From assembly GCA_944393455.1 (NCBI GenBank), contig CALYAH010000140.1, positions 1 through 36,923 of the forward strand: a DNA stretch of 36,923 nucleotides, read 5' to 3'. Positions 1 through 7,499 of this stretch are shown one piece after another. The notes under the pieces are model-generated. The model searched no databases and was not told where the DNA came from. It worked only from the letters and a program-made list of their open reading frames with translations. The translations under genes were made by a program, and so were the position numbers. Position 1 is the stretch's first letter. Each line of letters starts with the position of its first letter. Source of the DNA: an uncultured Clostridia bacterium. Its GTDB lineage: Bacteria; Bacillota; Clostridia; TANB77; CAG-508.

Positions 1-636
1 TGATATTGTATTTAATATTGGTGTTTCAACTTCTAAGTATCCTTTTTCGTTTAATATTTCTCTTATTTTACTAATTATTTTGCTTCTTAATACAAAACTT
101 TCTTTTACTTCTGGATTTACTATTAAGTCTGTATATCTTTGACGATATCTTAAATCTGGGTCTTTTAAACCATGGAATTTCTCTGGTAATGGTCTTAATG
201 ATTTTGAAAGTAATGTTACTTCTTTAGCATGTACTGATATTTCTTCTGTTCTTGTTTTAAATACAAAACCTGTAATTCCAATAATATCTCCAATATCCCA
301 TGTTTTGAATGCTTTGTAACTTTCTTCTCCAAGGTCATTTATACTTACATAGCTTTGGATTCTTTCGTCACAGTCTTGTATTGTACAAAATGATGCTTTT
401 CCCATTATTCTTTTTGCTATTATTCTTCCGGCTACTGTTACATCTTTTTGCTCGAATTGCTCATAATTTGATTTAATTTCTCCTGCTGTGTTTGTTCTAT
501 CAAATTTTGTTATTTGATATGGGTCTTTCCCTTGTTCTTGTAGTTCTTTTAATTTATCTCTTCTTATTTGCATTAAGTGGTTTATATCTAATTCTTGTTC
601 TTGTGTGTTGTTTTGATTGTTTTTGTTTTCTGACAT
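1..636 (-). CDS. lysS: Lysine--tRNA ligase, N-terminal part (gene continues past base 1)
   Basis: Class II lysyl-tRNA synthetase, which charges tRNA-Lys in the cytoplasm. The first 212 codons are present and the 3' end lies outside the window. After a Gln/Asn-rich leader, the anticodon-binding OB-fold starts near residue 65 (VTVAGRIIAKRIMGKASF). It is followed by the family signature LRPLPEKFHGLKDPDLRYRQ near residues 145-165, which leads into the catalytic core (VKESFVLRSKIISKIREIL, then a motif-1-like LEVETPIL). The ATG at 636 has an AGGAGA ribosome binding site 8-9 bases upstream. The gene has its own promoter at 675-703, so it is probably not cotranscribed with the prepilin-like gene upstream. 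The identification is secure; the catalytic residues of motifs 2 and 3 are outside the window. Confidence 0.96.
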   Translation of the reverse strand, partial: MSENKNNQNNTQEQELDINHLMQIRRDKLKELQEQGKDPYQITKFDRTNTAGEIKSNYEQFEQKDVTVAGRIIAKRIMGKASFCTIQDCDERIQSYVSINDLGEESYKAFKTWDIGDIIGITGFVFKTRTEEISVHAKEVTLLSKSLRPLPEKFHGLKDPDLRYRQRYTDLIVNPEVKESFVLRSKIISKIREILNEKGYLEVETPILNTIS

Positions 637-674
637 TCTTTTTCTCTCTCCTTTTTTCTTTTAAAACTTTATAT

Positions 675-703
675 ATTATACCCTGAAATGCTTTAATTGT
701 AAA
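675..703 (-). promoter_or_regulatory. Sigma-A promoter of lysS
   Basis: Read on the minus strand, TTTACA (698-703) and TATAAT (675-680) are separated by exactly 17 bases. Transcription would start near 668, about 30 bases before the lysS ATG. The whole promoter sits in the 84-base gap between the prepilin-like gene and lysS. Confidence 0.75.
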
Positions 704-720
704 GATATCGTGGCATTTTT

Positions 721-2352
721 CTATTTTGTTATATAAAGTTGTATTCTATATCCATAACTGTTAGAAACACTTTTGGTATTATATCTATGATATAGTACTT
801 GGAAATATGTTACATAACTTCCTCCTGTCCAGTAATCTCTAATTGCTCGACAACTGTTATCATTTTTATATATGTCCGCTGTCCATTCTGATTTGTTTCC
901 TGCAAAGTCATAAACATTAAACTTTTCATATTTATCACTGCTTCCTGTTTTCAAACTTTGACCATCAGATATATATCCTCCCCAGTTCCTTGAATCTAAA
1001 ACTTCTGATTCTGATAATCCATAGTGTACCATACAATTAATTACTGTATCCCATGTCTTATTTGTCATCATTCTACTTGTATAGCCATCTGTCTCCGTAT
1101 ACATACTTTCTGCTTTACTTTTTGCCGTATCCCAATCTGTTATATTTGGATTAGCTCCTCTTATTATTGTTGGAATTCCATTCGTTCCTATTCCTGTTTC
1201 ATATCTTCCTATATAATATCCTTTTGCACTTGTAATATATTTTTCATATGGTGTTTCTTCCGTATTCTCTGTATAGTCTGTTTGACTTCCTGTATATTTG
1301 TCTGAGATACTTGAATACTCTAATTTTATATTCCCTCCATCTACTGGTATCCTTACAAATTGATTATATTGTTTTTGTACTTTATATGTCCCATCTGTAT
1401 CTTTTTCTAACCAATTGATTTCCTCTGTTCCTTCTGGTATTTCATAAATTACTAATCCCTTACTTATTAGTTGTTCTTCTGGTATTCCAGACACTGCAAA
1501 TCCTGCTGGAATAGTAGCTTTATTTCCTTCTGTATCTGTGTAATTATCTTTTCTCGTTTCCTCTACTCGCTCTCCTACTACTGCATTAGTATTTATAGTA
1601 ACATTTTTTTCTTCTGATGCTACATTCCCATTTTCAATTACAAAAATATAATTTCCTTGTTCGGTTATATTAAATTCTAAATTTTCTGATGTATCCCAAT
1701 AGTTTTGTCCTTCTTTTTTATATTTTACTATCCACTTATCGATATAACCATTATATTGTATATTAGATATTGTTACTTTTATTCTATCATTTTCTGTATC
1801 TTCATAATTCACATCAAATGTTGGTTTATTTGTATTTTCTTCATACTCCACATTATATAAGTTATTCGTCAACTGATCCACTGTATAATAAGTTTCTCCA
1901 TCATATTCAAAACCATAATAACTTATAATACTTCTTTTAGCTATATTTACAAAAAATTCTTGCTCAATTCCTTCAATGTTTAAATCAGCCAAAGTCTGTG
2001 TGTCAAAAAATCGATATCCTGTTTTGTCTGTTATTCCAGATTCTCCCGGTGTAAATACTCTCGTTGCCTGAGCTGACACCTCTGCATTACTTGATATATC
2101 TTTTCCTAAGGATGTTAATATATCATCTCCTTGAAGTCCATTTACAGTTTCTCCGGATTTATATTTGTCATATATGTCGTTAATATTTGTTTGCATCATT
2201 TTTAATTCGGTACTAAATGTATTAAATTTCGAATTTTGTATAACACTTTTTCCACTATAAATAGTTACAGACGTTAATATTAAAAGAACAATAATTGTAA
2301 TTATTAATGATATAAGTGTTATTCCCTTGATATTTTTTCCATATTTCTTCAT
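721..2352 (-). CDS. Prepilin-like surface protein with C-terminal FGE/C-type-lectin-like domain
   Basis: A 543-aa protein beginning with a short basic leader and a type IV prepilin-like hydrophobic segment (GITLISLIITIIVLLILTSV, about residues 10-29). This would be the signal for prepilin-peptidase processing and membrane insertion; the usual Glu at +5 is Ser. Residues about 175-255 look like an extracellular Ig/FN3-type beta domain. From about 265 to the end the pattern matches the formylglycine-generating-enzyme/sulfatase-modifying-factor fold: PAGF, a degenerate VWIP-like stretch (FVRIPVDG), VYDFAGNKSEWTADIY, then GGSY and a GYR in place of the usual GFR. The catalytic Cys pair of true FGE is not evident, so a structural or binding role is more likely than an enzyme. 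Start is supported by GGAGG seven bases upstream. No other pilus gene is nearby. The C-terminal fold is the one used by many retroelement-diversified proteins (see findings). The exact ligand or partner is unknown. Confidence 0.8.
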   Translation of the reverse strand: MKKYGKNIKGITLISLIITIIVLLILTSVTIYSGKSVIQNSKFNTFSTELKMMQTNINDIYDKYKSGETVNGLQGDDILTSLGKDISSNAEVSAQATRVFTPGESGITDKTGYRFFDTQTLADLNIEGIEQEFFVNIAKRSIISYYGFEYDGETYYTVDQLTNNLYNVEYEENTNKPTFDVNYEDTENDRIKVTISNIQYNGYIDKWIVKYKKEGQNYWDTSENLEFNITEQGNYIFVIENGNVASEEKNVTINTNAVVGERVEETRKDNYTDTEGNKATIPAGFAVSGIPEEQLISKGLVIYEIPEGTEEINWLEKDTDGTYKVQKQYNQFVRIPVDGGNIKLEYSSISDKYTGSQTDYTENTEETPYEKYITSAKGYYIGRYETGIGTNGIPTIIRGANPNITDWDTAKSKAESMYTETDGYTSRMMTNKTWDTVINCMVHYGLSESEVLDSRNWGGYISDGQSLKTGSSDKYEKFNVYDFAGNKSEWTADIYKNDNSCRAIRDYWTGGSYVTYFQVLYHRYNTKSVSNSYGYRIQLYITK

Positions 2353-2409
2353 TAGTTCCTCCAGACAATTTTATATTATTTTGGCTGAATAACAGCTCTA
2401 ACTGGATTT

Positions 2410-2418
2410 ATTATAACA
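2410..2418 (-). promoter_or_regulatory. Extended -10 promoter of the prepilin-like gene
   Basis: The minus strand reads TGTTATAAT, an extended -10 element (TGn plus TATAAT). No good -35 lies 17 bases upstream. The leader of roughly 50 bases contains a small GCTG/CAGC hairpin before the GGAGG site. Confidence 0.5.
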
Positions 2419-2463
2419 AATATTTTATTATTGATAAATAGTTTTTTGAAATTTTTTTATGAG

Positions 2464-2497
2464 ATAAAAAAATACAACTAGTCGAACCAACTAGTTG
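2464..2497 (-). terminator. Rho-independent terminator after tRNA-Gln
   Basis: Perfect 8-bp stem CAACTAGT/ACTAGTTG (arms 2490-2497 and 2475-2482) with a 7-base loop. On the minus strand it is followed by a T-rich run. It lies 5 bases beyond the CCA end of the tRNA. Confidence 0.85.
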
Positions 2498-2502
2498 CAA
2501 CT

Positions 2503-2577
2503 TGGCTGGGGTACTGTGATTCGAACACAGGAATGTCGGAGTCAGAGTCCGATGCCTTACCGCTTGGCGATACCCCA
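2503..2577 (-). tRNA. tRNA-Gln (anticodon CTG)
   Basis: 75 bases including an encoded CCA. The acceptor stem TGGGGTA/TACCCCA is perfect, with discriminator G. The anticodon stem TCGGA/TCCGA closes the loop CTCTGAC, giving anticodon CTG. The T-arm TGTG-TTCGAAT-CACA is canonical. It stands alone, with its own promoter and terminator. Confidence 0.97.
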
Positions 2578-2591
2578 ATTTTTTCTTTTGT

Positions 2592-2600
2592 ATTATATCA
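2592..2600 (-). promoter_or_regulatory. Extended -10 promoter of tRNA-Gln
   Basis: The minus strand reads TGATATAAT, a TGn extended -10 with consensus TATAAT, ending 14 bases before the tRNA 5' end. The -35 at 17-base spacing is poor (TTTATT). Confidence 0.55.
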
Positions 2601-2656
2601 AATAATTTCCAAATAATAAATAGTTTTTAATAATTTATTTTAGATATATTTAAATT

Positions 2657-3178
2657 TTATATGTTCATTAAAACTTCTTCACATTTTTTATAATCTGGTT
2701 GATATTTTTCTAACATTTTATAAAATCCTTTAGAGTGTGTTTTATATTTCAAATGACAATATTGATGTAATACAATATAATCAATTACTTTTCTATTATA
2801 TTTTACAACTTCAGGATTGATAGTTATTTTTTTGTCTTTACATGTTCCTAATGTTTTTATTTTTGCAATTTCATATTCTTCTGGAGCAAATCCTAACATA
2901 ATTCTTGTTTTTTCCATTGCCCTTTCAATTTCAACATTTGCAATTTGCTCATACATTTTTTCAATTGCTAAATCTAATATTTCTTTGTTTGACATTTTTT
3001 TGTATTTGTTAGGTAGTGATATTTTTATTGTTTTATTTTCTACATCTAACTCTGTAATTTTTATGTTTTTGTATACAATTTTCACTTTATAATCTATTCC
3101 TAATACTGGAACAGGATGTCTCTCTATGCTTCTATTTACAGTTAATCTAACGTTTGTTTTTCTTCTTACTAAATTCAT
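2657..3178 (-). CDS. YgjP/DUF45-like metallopeptidase-fold protein with HQxxH instead of HExxH
   Basis: A 173-aa protein of the YgjP-like (DUF45, M48-related gluzincin-like) family. The C-terminal half has the family layout VIDYIVLHQYCHLKYKTHSKGF. His138 and His142 of the zinc motif and the downstream His148 are present, but the catalytic Glu of HExxH is Gln139 (codon CAA). The N-terminal half forms the usual beta-rich region (YKVKIVYKNIKITELDVENK). Length is somewhat below the typical 220-240 aa. The ATG follows AAGGAG. The gene is monocistronic, driven by a consensus promoter flanked by two GCGAAC motifs. The fold call is good; activity is doubtful because Glu acts as general base in this class. 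It could be a binding-only paralogue. Confidence 0.75.
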   Translation of the reverse strand: MNLVRRKTNVRLTVNRSIERHPVPVLGIDYKVKIVYKNIKITELDVENKTIKISLPNKYKKMSNKEILDLAIEKMYEQIANVEIERAMEKTRIMLGFAPEEYEIAKIKTLGTCKDKKITINPEVVKYNRKVIDYIVLHQYCHLKYKTHSKGFYKMLEKYQPDYKKCEEVLMNI

Positions 3179-3219
3179 TTTATATCACTCCTTATCAAAT
3201 TTTCGTTTTGCAAATTGTT

Positions 3220-3302
3220 GTTCGCTTTTGTTGTCTTTATTCTATATTCTATTTTTCATTTTGTCAATACTTTTTCTGAATTTTTTCAAAATTTTTGTTC
3301 GC
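3220..3302 (-). promoter_or_regulatory. Promoter of the YgjP-like gene with two GCGAAC motifs
   Basis: On the minus strand, TTGACA (3262-3267) and TAGAAT (3239-3244) are 17 bases apart. GCGAAC occurs at 3297-3302, upstream of the -35, and at 3220-3225, just after the expected start site near 3232. In the whole window GCGAAC/GTTCGC is seen only here and around the promoter at 18304-18332. GAAC is the half-site of Firmicute LexA boxes, but the second half-site is not a clean GTTC. Confidence 0.6.
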
Positions 3303-3397
3303 TAAATTATCAAGTCCTTTTATACCAATAATTACCCATTTTATTTTTTTCGTTTTTAAAAAAATTATTCTTTATAAAAATAACAAATGGAAATTAT

Positions 3398-3584
3398 AAA
3401 TAAATGTTATTATAAATAAAAAAAAATATTGAAGGTACAACTAAAATAACATTAGAACTTCTTTAATTAGCTAAATGGAGGATACCAAACCCTTTTGGGA
3501 GGTGCCATTTAGCTAATTTTAGAAGTTTTTTGTTATGTAAGGCAGTCCTTCAATATTTTTTTTTATTTATAATAACATTTATTT
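3398..3584. repeat. 187-bp palindromic (MITE-like) element with 38-bp perfect terminal inverted repeats
   Basis: Arms 3398-3435 and 3547-3584 are perfect reverse complements over 38 bases, including a run of nine A/T. Inside is a second hairpin with a perfect 14-bp stem (AATTAGCTAAATGG / CCATTTAGCTAATT, near 3464-3477 and 3505-3518), extended imperfectly outward. The inner loop carries a small CCAAACCCTTTTGGG hairpin. The element begins 6 bases after the rplS stop. It has no coding capacity. It could be a non-autonomous mobile element, or a large structured 3' end acting as terminator or stabiliser of the rplS operon. No target-site duplication is evident. Confidence 0.85.
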
Positions 3585-3590
3585 TACTTA

Positions 3591-4160
3591 TTATTCAGCT
3601 TTTTTATCTTCTTTTTCTTCTTTTACTGGCTCTTCTTTCACTGTTTCAACAGGTTCTTCTTTTACAGTATCAACAGTTTCTTGAACAGTAACATTTTCTG
3701 TTTCTACACTTGGTGCTTCTTCTGGAGCAGCTTCTACTGGTACTTCAGTTTCAACTTCTTGAACAGGTTCTTCTGTTAAATCTTCTTTAACAGTAATTTC
3801 TCTGTCTTCGATTCTAGCTCCTATTTGCTCTTTTGTCTTAGCAGCTTTACCAACTCTGTCTCTTAAGTAGAATAATCTAGCTCTTCTTGCTCTACCTACT
3901 CTTACTAATTCTACTTTTTCAACTAATGGTGAATGTACTAAGAAAGTTTTTTCAACACCTACACCGTAAGATATTTTTCTTACTGTAAATGTTTGGTTAA
4001 CTCCTCCACCTTGTACTTTTATAATAATTCCTTCAAATACTTGGATTCTTTCTTTATTTCCTTCTTTGATTCTTACGTGTACTCTAACTGTGTTACCAAC
4101 TTTTAATTCTGGTATCTTGTTTTTTAATTGTTTGTGTTCAATAGATTTTATAATATCCAT
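3591..4160 (-). CDS. rplS: 50S ribosomal protein L19 with long acidic C-terminal tail
   Basis: L19 sits at the 30S-50S interface of the ribosome. Residues 1-115 are a complete L19 (VGNTVRVHVRIKEGNKERIQ, KISYGVGVEKTF, RVGRARRARLFYLRDR). About 74 residues of Glu/Val/Pro/Thr-rich low-complexity sequence follow, with near repeats such as KEEPVETVKEEPVKEE, so the protein is 189 aa instead of about 115. The start is set at the ATG at 4160, preceded by AGGAGG; an upstream in-frame ATG at 4214 lacks such a site and adds a non-L19 leader. It is the last gene of the ylxM-ffh-rpsP-khpA-rimM-trmD-rplS operon. Confidence 0.95.
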   Translation of the reverse strand: MDIIKSIEHKQLKNKIPELKVGNTVRVHVRIKEGNKERIQVFEGIIIKVQGGGVNQTFTVRKISYGVGVEKTFLVHSPLVEKVELVRVGRARRARLFYLRDRVGKAAKTKEQIGARIEDREITVKEDLTEEPVQEVETEVPVEAAPEEAPSVETENVTVQETVDTVKEEPVETVKEEPVKEEKEDKKAE

Positions 4161-4235
4161 TTTAGAATTTCCTCCTTTTCTTATCTTCACTGAGCGGTGC
4201 AGTTTTTCATGCACTTCCTTTTACTTTGCCTGCTT

Positions 4236-4904
4236 TTATTTTTGCTCTAGCAAATCAGGTCTTTTTTGTTTAGTTATTTCGAAAGATTTTTCTTTTCTCC
4301 ATTTTTCTATTTTTTGATGATTTCCAGAAAGTAAAACTTCAGGAACTTTTTCTCCTTCAAATATTTCTGGTCTTGTGTATTGTGGATATTCGAAAAGTCC
4401 ATTTGAAAAGCTTTCTTCTTTAATAGAATCTTCTTTTAAAACTCCTTTTACATATCTAGATACACTATCTATTAACACCATTGCCGGAATTTCCCCACCT
4501 GTTAGCACATAGTCTCCTATGGATATTTCTTCATCCACAATTTTGTCTAAAACTCTTTGGTCAATTCCTTCATAATGTCCACAAAGTAGAATTAAATGTT
4601 CTTGTTTTGCTAAATCTTCCACTTTTTTCTGGTCTAACGTTTTTCCTTGTGGTGACATATATATCACTTTTGATTCTTCAGTCTTTACAGATTGATATGC
4701 TCTATATACAACATCTGGCATCATAACCATACCAGCTCCACCACCATATGGAGTGTCATCTACTTTTTTATGTTTGTCTTGTGAAAAATCTCTGATATTT
4801 ACTAAGTTAATATCAATAAGCTCTTTTTCTTGTGCTCTTCCTATTACACTTTGTTTTAATGTATCAAACATTTCAGGAAAGAGAGTTAAAACATCAAATT
4901 TCAT
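4236..4904 (-). CDS. trmD: tRNA (guanine(37)-N1)-methyltransferase
   Basis: SPOUT methyltransferase that uses S-adenosylmethionine to make m1G37 in tRNAs reading CNN/CGG-type codons, which prevents +1 frameshifting. The 222-aa protein has the N-terminus MKFDVLTLFPEMFD, DDTPYGGGAGMVM near residue 52 and the knotted AdoMet site LLCGHYEGIDQRV followed by EISIGDYVLTGGE. The C-terminal domain is typical. The start is the ATG at 4904 with GGAGG five bases upstream; an in-frame TTG at 4916 would overlap that ribosome binding site. It begins 12 bases after the rimM stop. Confidence 0.96.
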   Translation of the reverse strand: MKFDVLTLFPEMFDTLKQSVIGRAQEKELIDINLVNIRDFSQDKHKKVDDTPYGGGAGMVMMPDVVYRAYQSVKTEESKVIYMSPQGKTLDQKKVEDLAKQEHLILLCGHYEGIDQRVLDKIVDEEISIGDYVLTGGEIPAMVLIDSVSRYVKGVLKEDSIKEESFSNGLFEYPQYTRPEIFEGEKVPEVLLSGNHQKIEKWRKEKSFEITKQKRPDLLEQK

Positions 4905-4916
4905 TACTTCCTCCAA

Positions 4917-5423
4917 CTAAATTAGCCCAGGTATTAAATGAACTGTTACCTTCTTATTTTCCATATCAACCTTTTTTATAACATCTTTGATTGCTGGTAA
5001 AAGAATTTGTTTACCCAATTCATTTTTTACAACATATATATCGTTACTTCCAGTATTAAAAATATCTTCTAGAATCCCTAAGTTTTCGCCTTCATCTGTA
5101 TAGACTTCCAAACCAATCATATCCACTATGTAATAAGTTCCCTCTTCTAGAGGTTCTTGTGTGTCTCTATCAACAACCAAGTAACTTTCACGTAACAAAT
5201 TGGCTTCTTCTGGATTTTCTATCCCTTTGAATTTGATTAATACCATATTTTTGTGATATTTTACTTCTTCTATTTGATATTCCTTTTTACCTTCTTTATT
5301 TTCGACATATACTTTTTCTAATTTGTCAAATCTTTTTATATCATCTGTAAAAGGTTTTACTTTTACCATTCCTTTAATACCAAATGTATTTACGATTTGA
5401 CCAATTTCAAGATATTTTGTCAT
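4917..5423 (-). CDS. rimM: Ribosome maturation factor RimM
   Basis: RimM binds S19 and assists maturation of the 30S head. The 168-aa protein has the N-terminal RimM beta-barrel (YLEIGQIVNTFGIKGMVKVKPFTDD) and the C-terminal PRC-barrel (YYIVDMIGLEVYTDEGENLG, then NDIYVV and ILLPAIKDVI). The start is placed at the ATG at 5423 (GGAG nine bases upstream); the in-frame TTG at 5438 overlaps this site. It sits between khpA and trmD, the usual order. Confidence 0.95.
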   Translation of the reverse strand: MTKYLEIGQIVNTFGIKGMVKVKPFTDDIKRFDKLEKVYVENKEGKKEYQIEEVKYHKNMVLIKFKGIENPEEANLLRESYLVVDRDTQEPLEEGTYYIVDMIGLEVYTDEGENLGILEDIFNTGSNDIYVVKNELGKQILLPAIKDVIKKVDMENKKVTVHLIPGLI

Positions 5424-5438
5424 ATTTAAATACTCCAA

Positions 5439-5669
5439 TTATCCTATAAATTCAACTGACACTTTTTTGTGTTCTCTGCTAGCAACAGCTTTCATGACTG
5501 TTCTAATAGATTTTGCAAGTCTTCCTTGTCTTCCTATTACTTTACCCATGTCATTTTCTGCTACTTTTACTTCAAATACAATTGATTTTTCGCTATCTAT
5601 TCTTTTTATTTCAACAGCTTCTTTTTCATCAACTAAATTTGAAATGATGGTTTTTAAAATTTCTTCCAT
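5439..5669 (-). CDS. khpA: KH-domain RNA-binding protein KhpA (YlqC family)
   Basis: Small RNA-binding protein of 76 aa. The type II KH fold carries the GxxG loop in KVIGRQGRLAKSIRTVMKA and ends with KKVSVEF. In Firmicutes KhpA pairs with KhpB/Jag and affects cell division and RNA metabolism. The start is the ATG at 5669, with GGAGG five bases upstream; the ATG at 5681 would contain that GGAGG in its own second and third codons. It lies between rpsP and rimM. Confidence 0.93.
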   Translation of the reverse strand: MEEILKTIISNLVDEKEAVEIKRIDSEKSIVFEVKVAENDMGKVIGRQGRLAKSIRTVMKAVASREHKKVSVEFIG

Positions 5670-5723
5670 TTTTTCCTCCATCTCTGTTTTGGCTTTACCT
5701 AGAAACAGTTAGCTCATTTAAAA

Positions 5724-5954
5724 TTAGCTATTTTTAATTAAAGCTTTTACTGTATCTGTTGGTTTTGCACCATTTTTGATCCATTTTTCAACTTTTTCTT
5801 TGTCTAAAACAATTGTAGCTGGTTCTGTCATTGGATTGTATGTTCCTAATTGTTCAATGATTTTACCATCTCTTGGAGATCTAGAATCTGCTACTACAAT
5901 GTGATAGAATGGAGCTTTTTTCTTTCCTTGTCTTTGTAATCTGATTTTTACCAT
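5724..5954 (-). CDS. rpsP: 30S ribosomal protein S16
   Basis: S16 binds 16S rRNA early in 30S assembly. The 76-aa protein is slightly shorter than the usual 80-90 but complete: VKIRLQRQGKKKAPFYHIVV, ADSRSPRDGKIIEQLGTYNP, and a C-terminal half ending at GAKPTDTVKALIKNS. The ATG is preceded by GGAGGTGA. Second conserved block after ffh in the operon, separated by 147 bases that hold a hairpin. Confidence 0.96.
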   Translation of the reverse strand: MVKIRLQRQGKKKAPFYHIVVADSRSPRDGKIIEQLGTYNPMTEPATIVLDKEKVEKWIKNGAKPTDTVKALIKNS

Positions 5955-5999
5955 TTATTTCACCTCCGACTTTTTCCCTTAATTCTTATCTATAATAAA

Positions 6000-6032
6000 T
6001 ACAAAATCATTTACATTATTTATGATTTTGTA
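6000..6032 (-). other. Hairpin in the ffh-rpsP gap
   Basis: Perfect 11-bp inverted repeat TACAAAATCAT / ATGATTTTGTA (6000-6010 and 6022-6032) with an 11-base loop, in the rpsP leader. No T-run follows on the minus strand, so it does not look like an intrinsic terminator. It may be an mRNA processing or stability structure. Confidence 0.5.
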
Positions 6033-6101
6033 TAAGTTATCCGTAATTATTATGGTAGTTTAAAACGGCTAACTTAAATTTAATAACATTATAATAATTA
6101 A

Positions 6102-7454
6102 TTAGAATTTAAAATTCTTTAGGTCAACATCATCAAGGCTATTCATTAATTTTTTCATTCCACCTTTGTTGCTTTTCATTTTTTTCATCATTTTCTGTGT
6201 CATTTCAAATGATTTAATAAATTTATTGATGTCTTGTACTGTTGTTCCACTACCTTCTGCAATACGTCTTCTACGACTAGCATTCAAAATCCTTGTATCT
6301 CTTTTTTCTTGCTTTGTCATAGAACAAATAATGGCTTCTATTTTTACAAATTCTTTATCATCTATTTTTACATCTTTTAACTGATTCATTCCTGGAATCA
6401 TTTTTAGTAATGATGAGAAAGAACCCATTTTTTTAATTTGTCTTATCTGTGCTAAGTAATCATCTAAGTCAAATTCCTTTTTTCTTAGTTGCTTTTCTAA
6501 CTTTTCTGCTTGTTCTAAATCAAAAGATTCTTCTGCTTTTTCAATAACAGATAAGATATCTCCCATTCCTAGAATTCTACTTACCATTCTATCTGGATGA
6601 AATACTTCTATGTCATTTAGTTTTTCTCCTGTTGCTGCAAATTTAATTGGTTTTCCTGTTACTTTTTTTACAGATAATGCACTACCACCACGAGTATCAC
6701 CATCTAATTTGGTTAGTACAACACCATCAATTCCTAAGGCTTCATTAAACTTTTCAGCTACATTTACAGCATCTTGACCTGTCATACTGTCAACTACTAA
6801 CAATATTTCATGTGGTTTGATACCAGCTTTTAAATTTTTTAGTTCGTCCATCAATGCTTCATCAATATGCAAACGCCCTGCTGTATCTAAAATTTCTACA
6901 TCATTCAACTTAGACATTGCTGTTGACATAGCTTGCTTTGCTATATGTACAACATCTTTTGAGGATTCATTACTAAATACTGGAATGTTTAATTGTTTTC
7001 CTACTACTTGTAATTGTTTAATAGCTGCTGGTCTATATACGTCACAAGCTACTAATAATGGATTTTTTCCTTGTTTTCTAAGTAAGTTAGCAAGTTTTCC
7101 AGATGTAGTTGTTTTTCCTGAACCTTGAAGACCTACTAGCATAATTACAGTTGGTGGATTTGGTGTAAAATTAATTTTACTTTCTGTTCCTCCAAGTAAT
7201 TCTACTAATTCGTCCTTAACAATTTTTACAACTTGTTGCCCTGGTGTTAAAGATTTTAAAACATCTTGACCAAGTGCCTTTTCTCGAATAGTTTCGATGA
7301 AATCCTTTACTATTTTATAGTTAACATCTGCTTCTAGAAGTGCAAGTTTAACTTCTCTTAGCATTTCTTTTAAGTCTGATTCTGTTATTCTTGCTTTTCC
7401 TCTAATTTTTCTTGTTATTTCTTGTAATCTAGAAGATAATCCTTCAAAAGCCAT
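6102..7454 (-). CDS. ffh: Signal recognition particle protein Ffh (SRP54)
   Basis: GTPase of the signal recognition particle, which binds signal sequences and 4.5S RNA and docks with FtsY. The 450-aa protein has the N domain (about 1-90), the G domain with P-loop GLQGSGKT (108-115), DTAGRLHID, TKLDGDTRGG and GEKLNDIEVFHPDRM, and a Met-rich M domain (FSSLLKMIPGM, RRRRIAEGSGT, ending in a KMMKKMK stretch). The ATG at 7454 has AGGAG upstream. It follows ylxM by 45 bases; YlxM is thought to modulate Ffh. Confidence 0.97.
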   Translation of the reverse strand: MAFEGLSSRLQEITRKIRGKARITESDLKEMLREVKLALLEADVNYKIVKDFIETIREKALGQDVLKSLTPGQQVVKIVKDELVELLGGTESKINFTPNPPTVIMLVGLQGSGKTTTSGKLANLLRKQGKNPLLVACDVYRPAAIKQLQVVGKQLNIPVFSNESSKDVVHIAKQAMSTAMSKLNDVEILDTAGRLHIDEALMDELKNLKAGIKPHEILLVVDSMTGQDAVNVAEKFNEALGIDGVVLTKLDGDTRGGSALSVKKVTGKPIKFAATGEKLNDIEVFHPDRMVSRILGMGDILSVIEKAEESFDLEQAEKLEKQLRKKEFDLDDYLAQIRQIKKMGSFSSLLKMIPGMNQLKDVKIDDKEFVKIEAIICSMTKQEKRDTRILNASRRRRIAEGSGTTVQDINKFIKSFEMTQKMMKKMKSNKGGMKKLMNSLDDVDLKNFKF

Positions 7455-7499
7455 AATTTCAACTCCTATTCTTAACTTTTTCTTTCTTGTACTTTACTC

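Noticed and set aside
492..686. Plus-strand reading frame over lysS
   Set aside because: Hydrophobic antisense shadow of the lysS coding strand; no ribosome binding site.
721..2352. Complete diversity-generating retroelement
   Set aside because: No reverse transcriptase, accessory protein or template repeat seen; only a possible target remains and is listed as inference.
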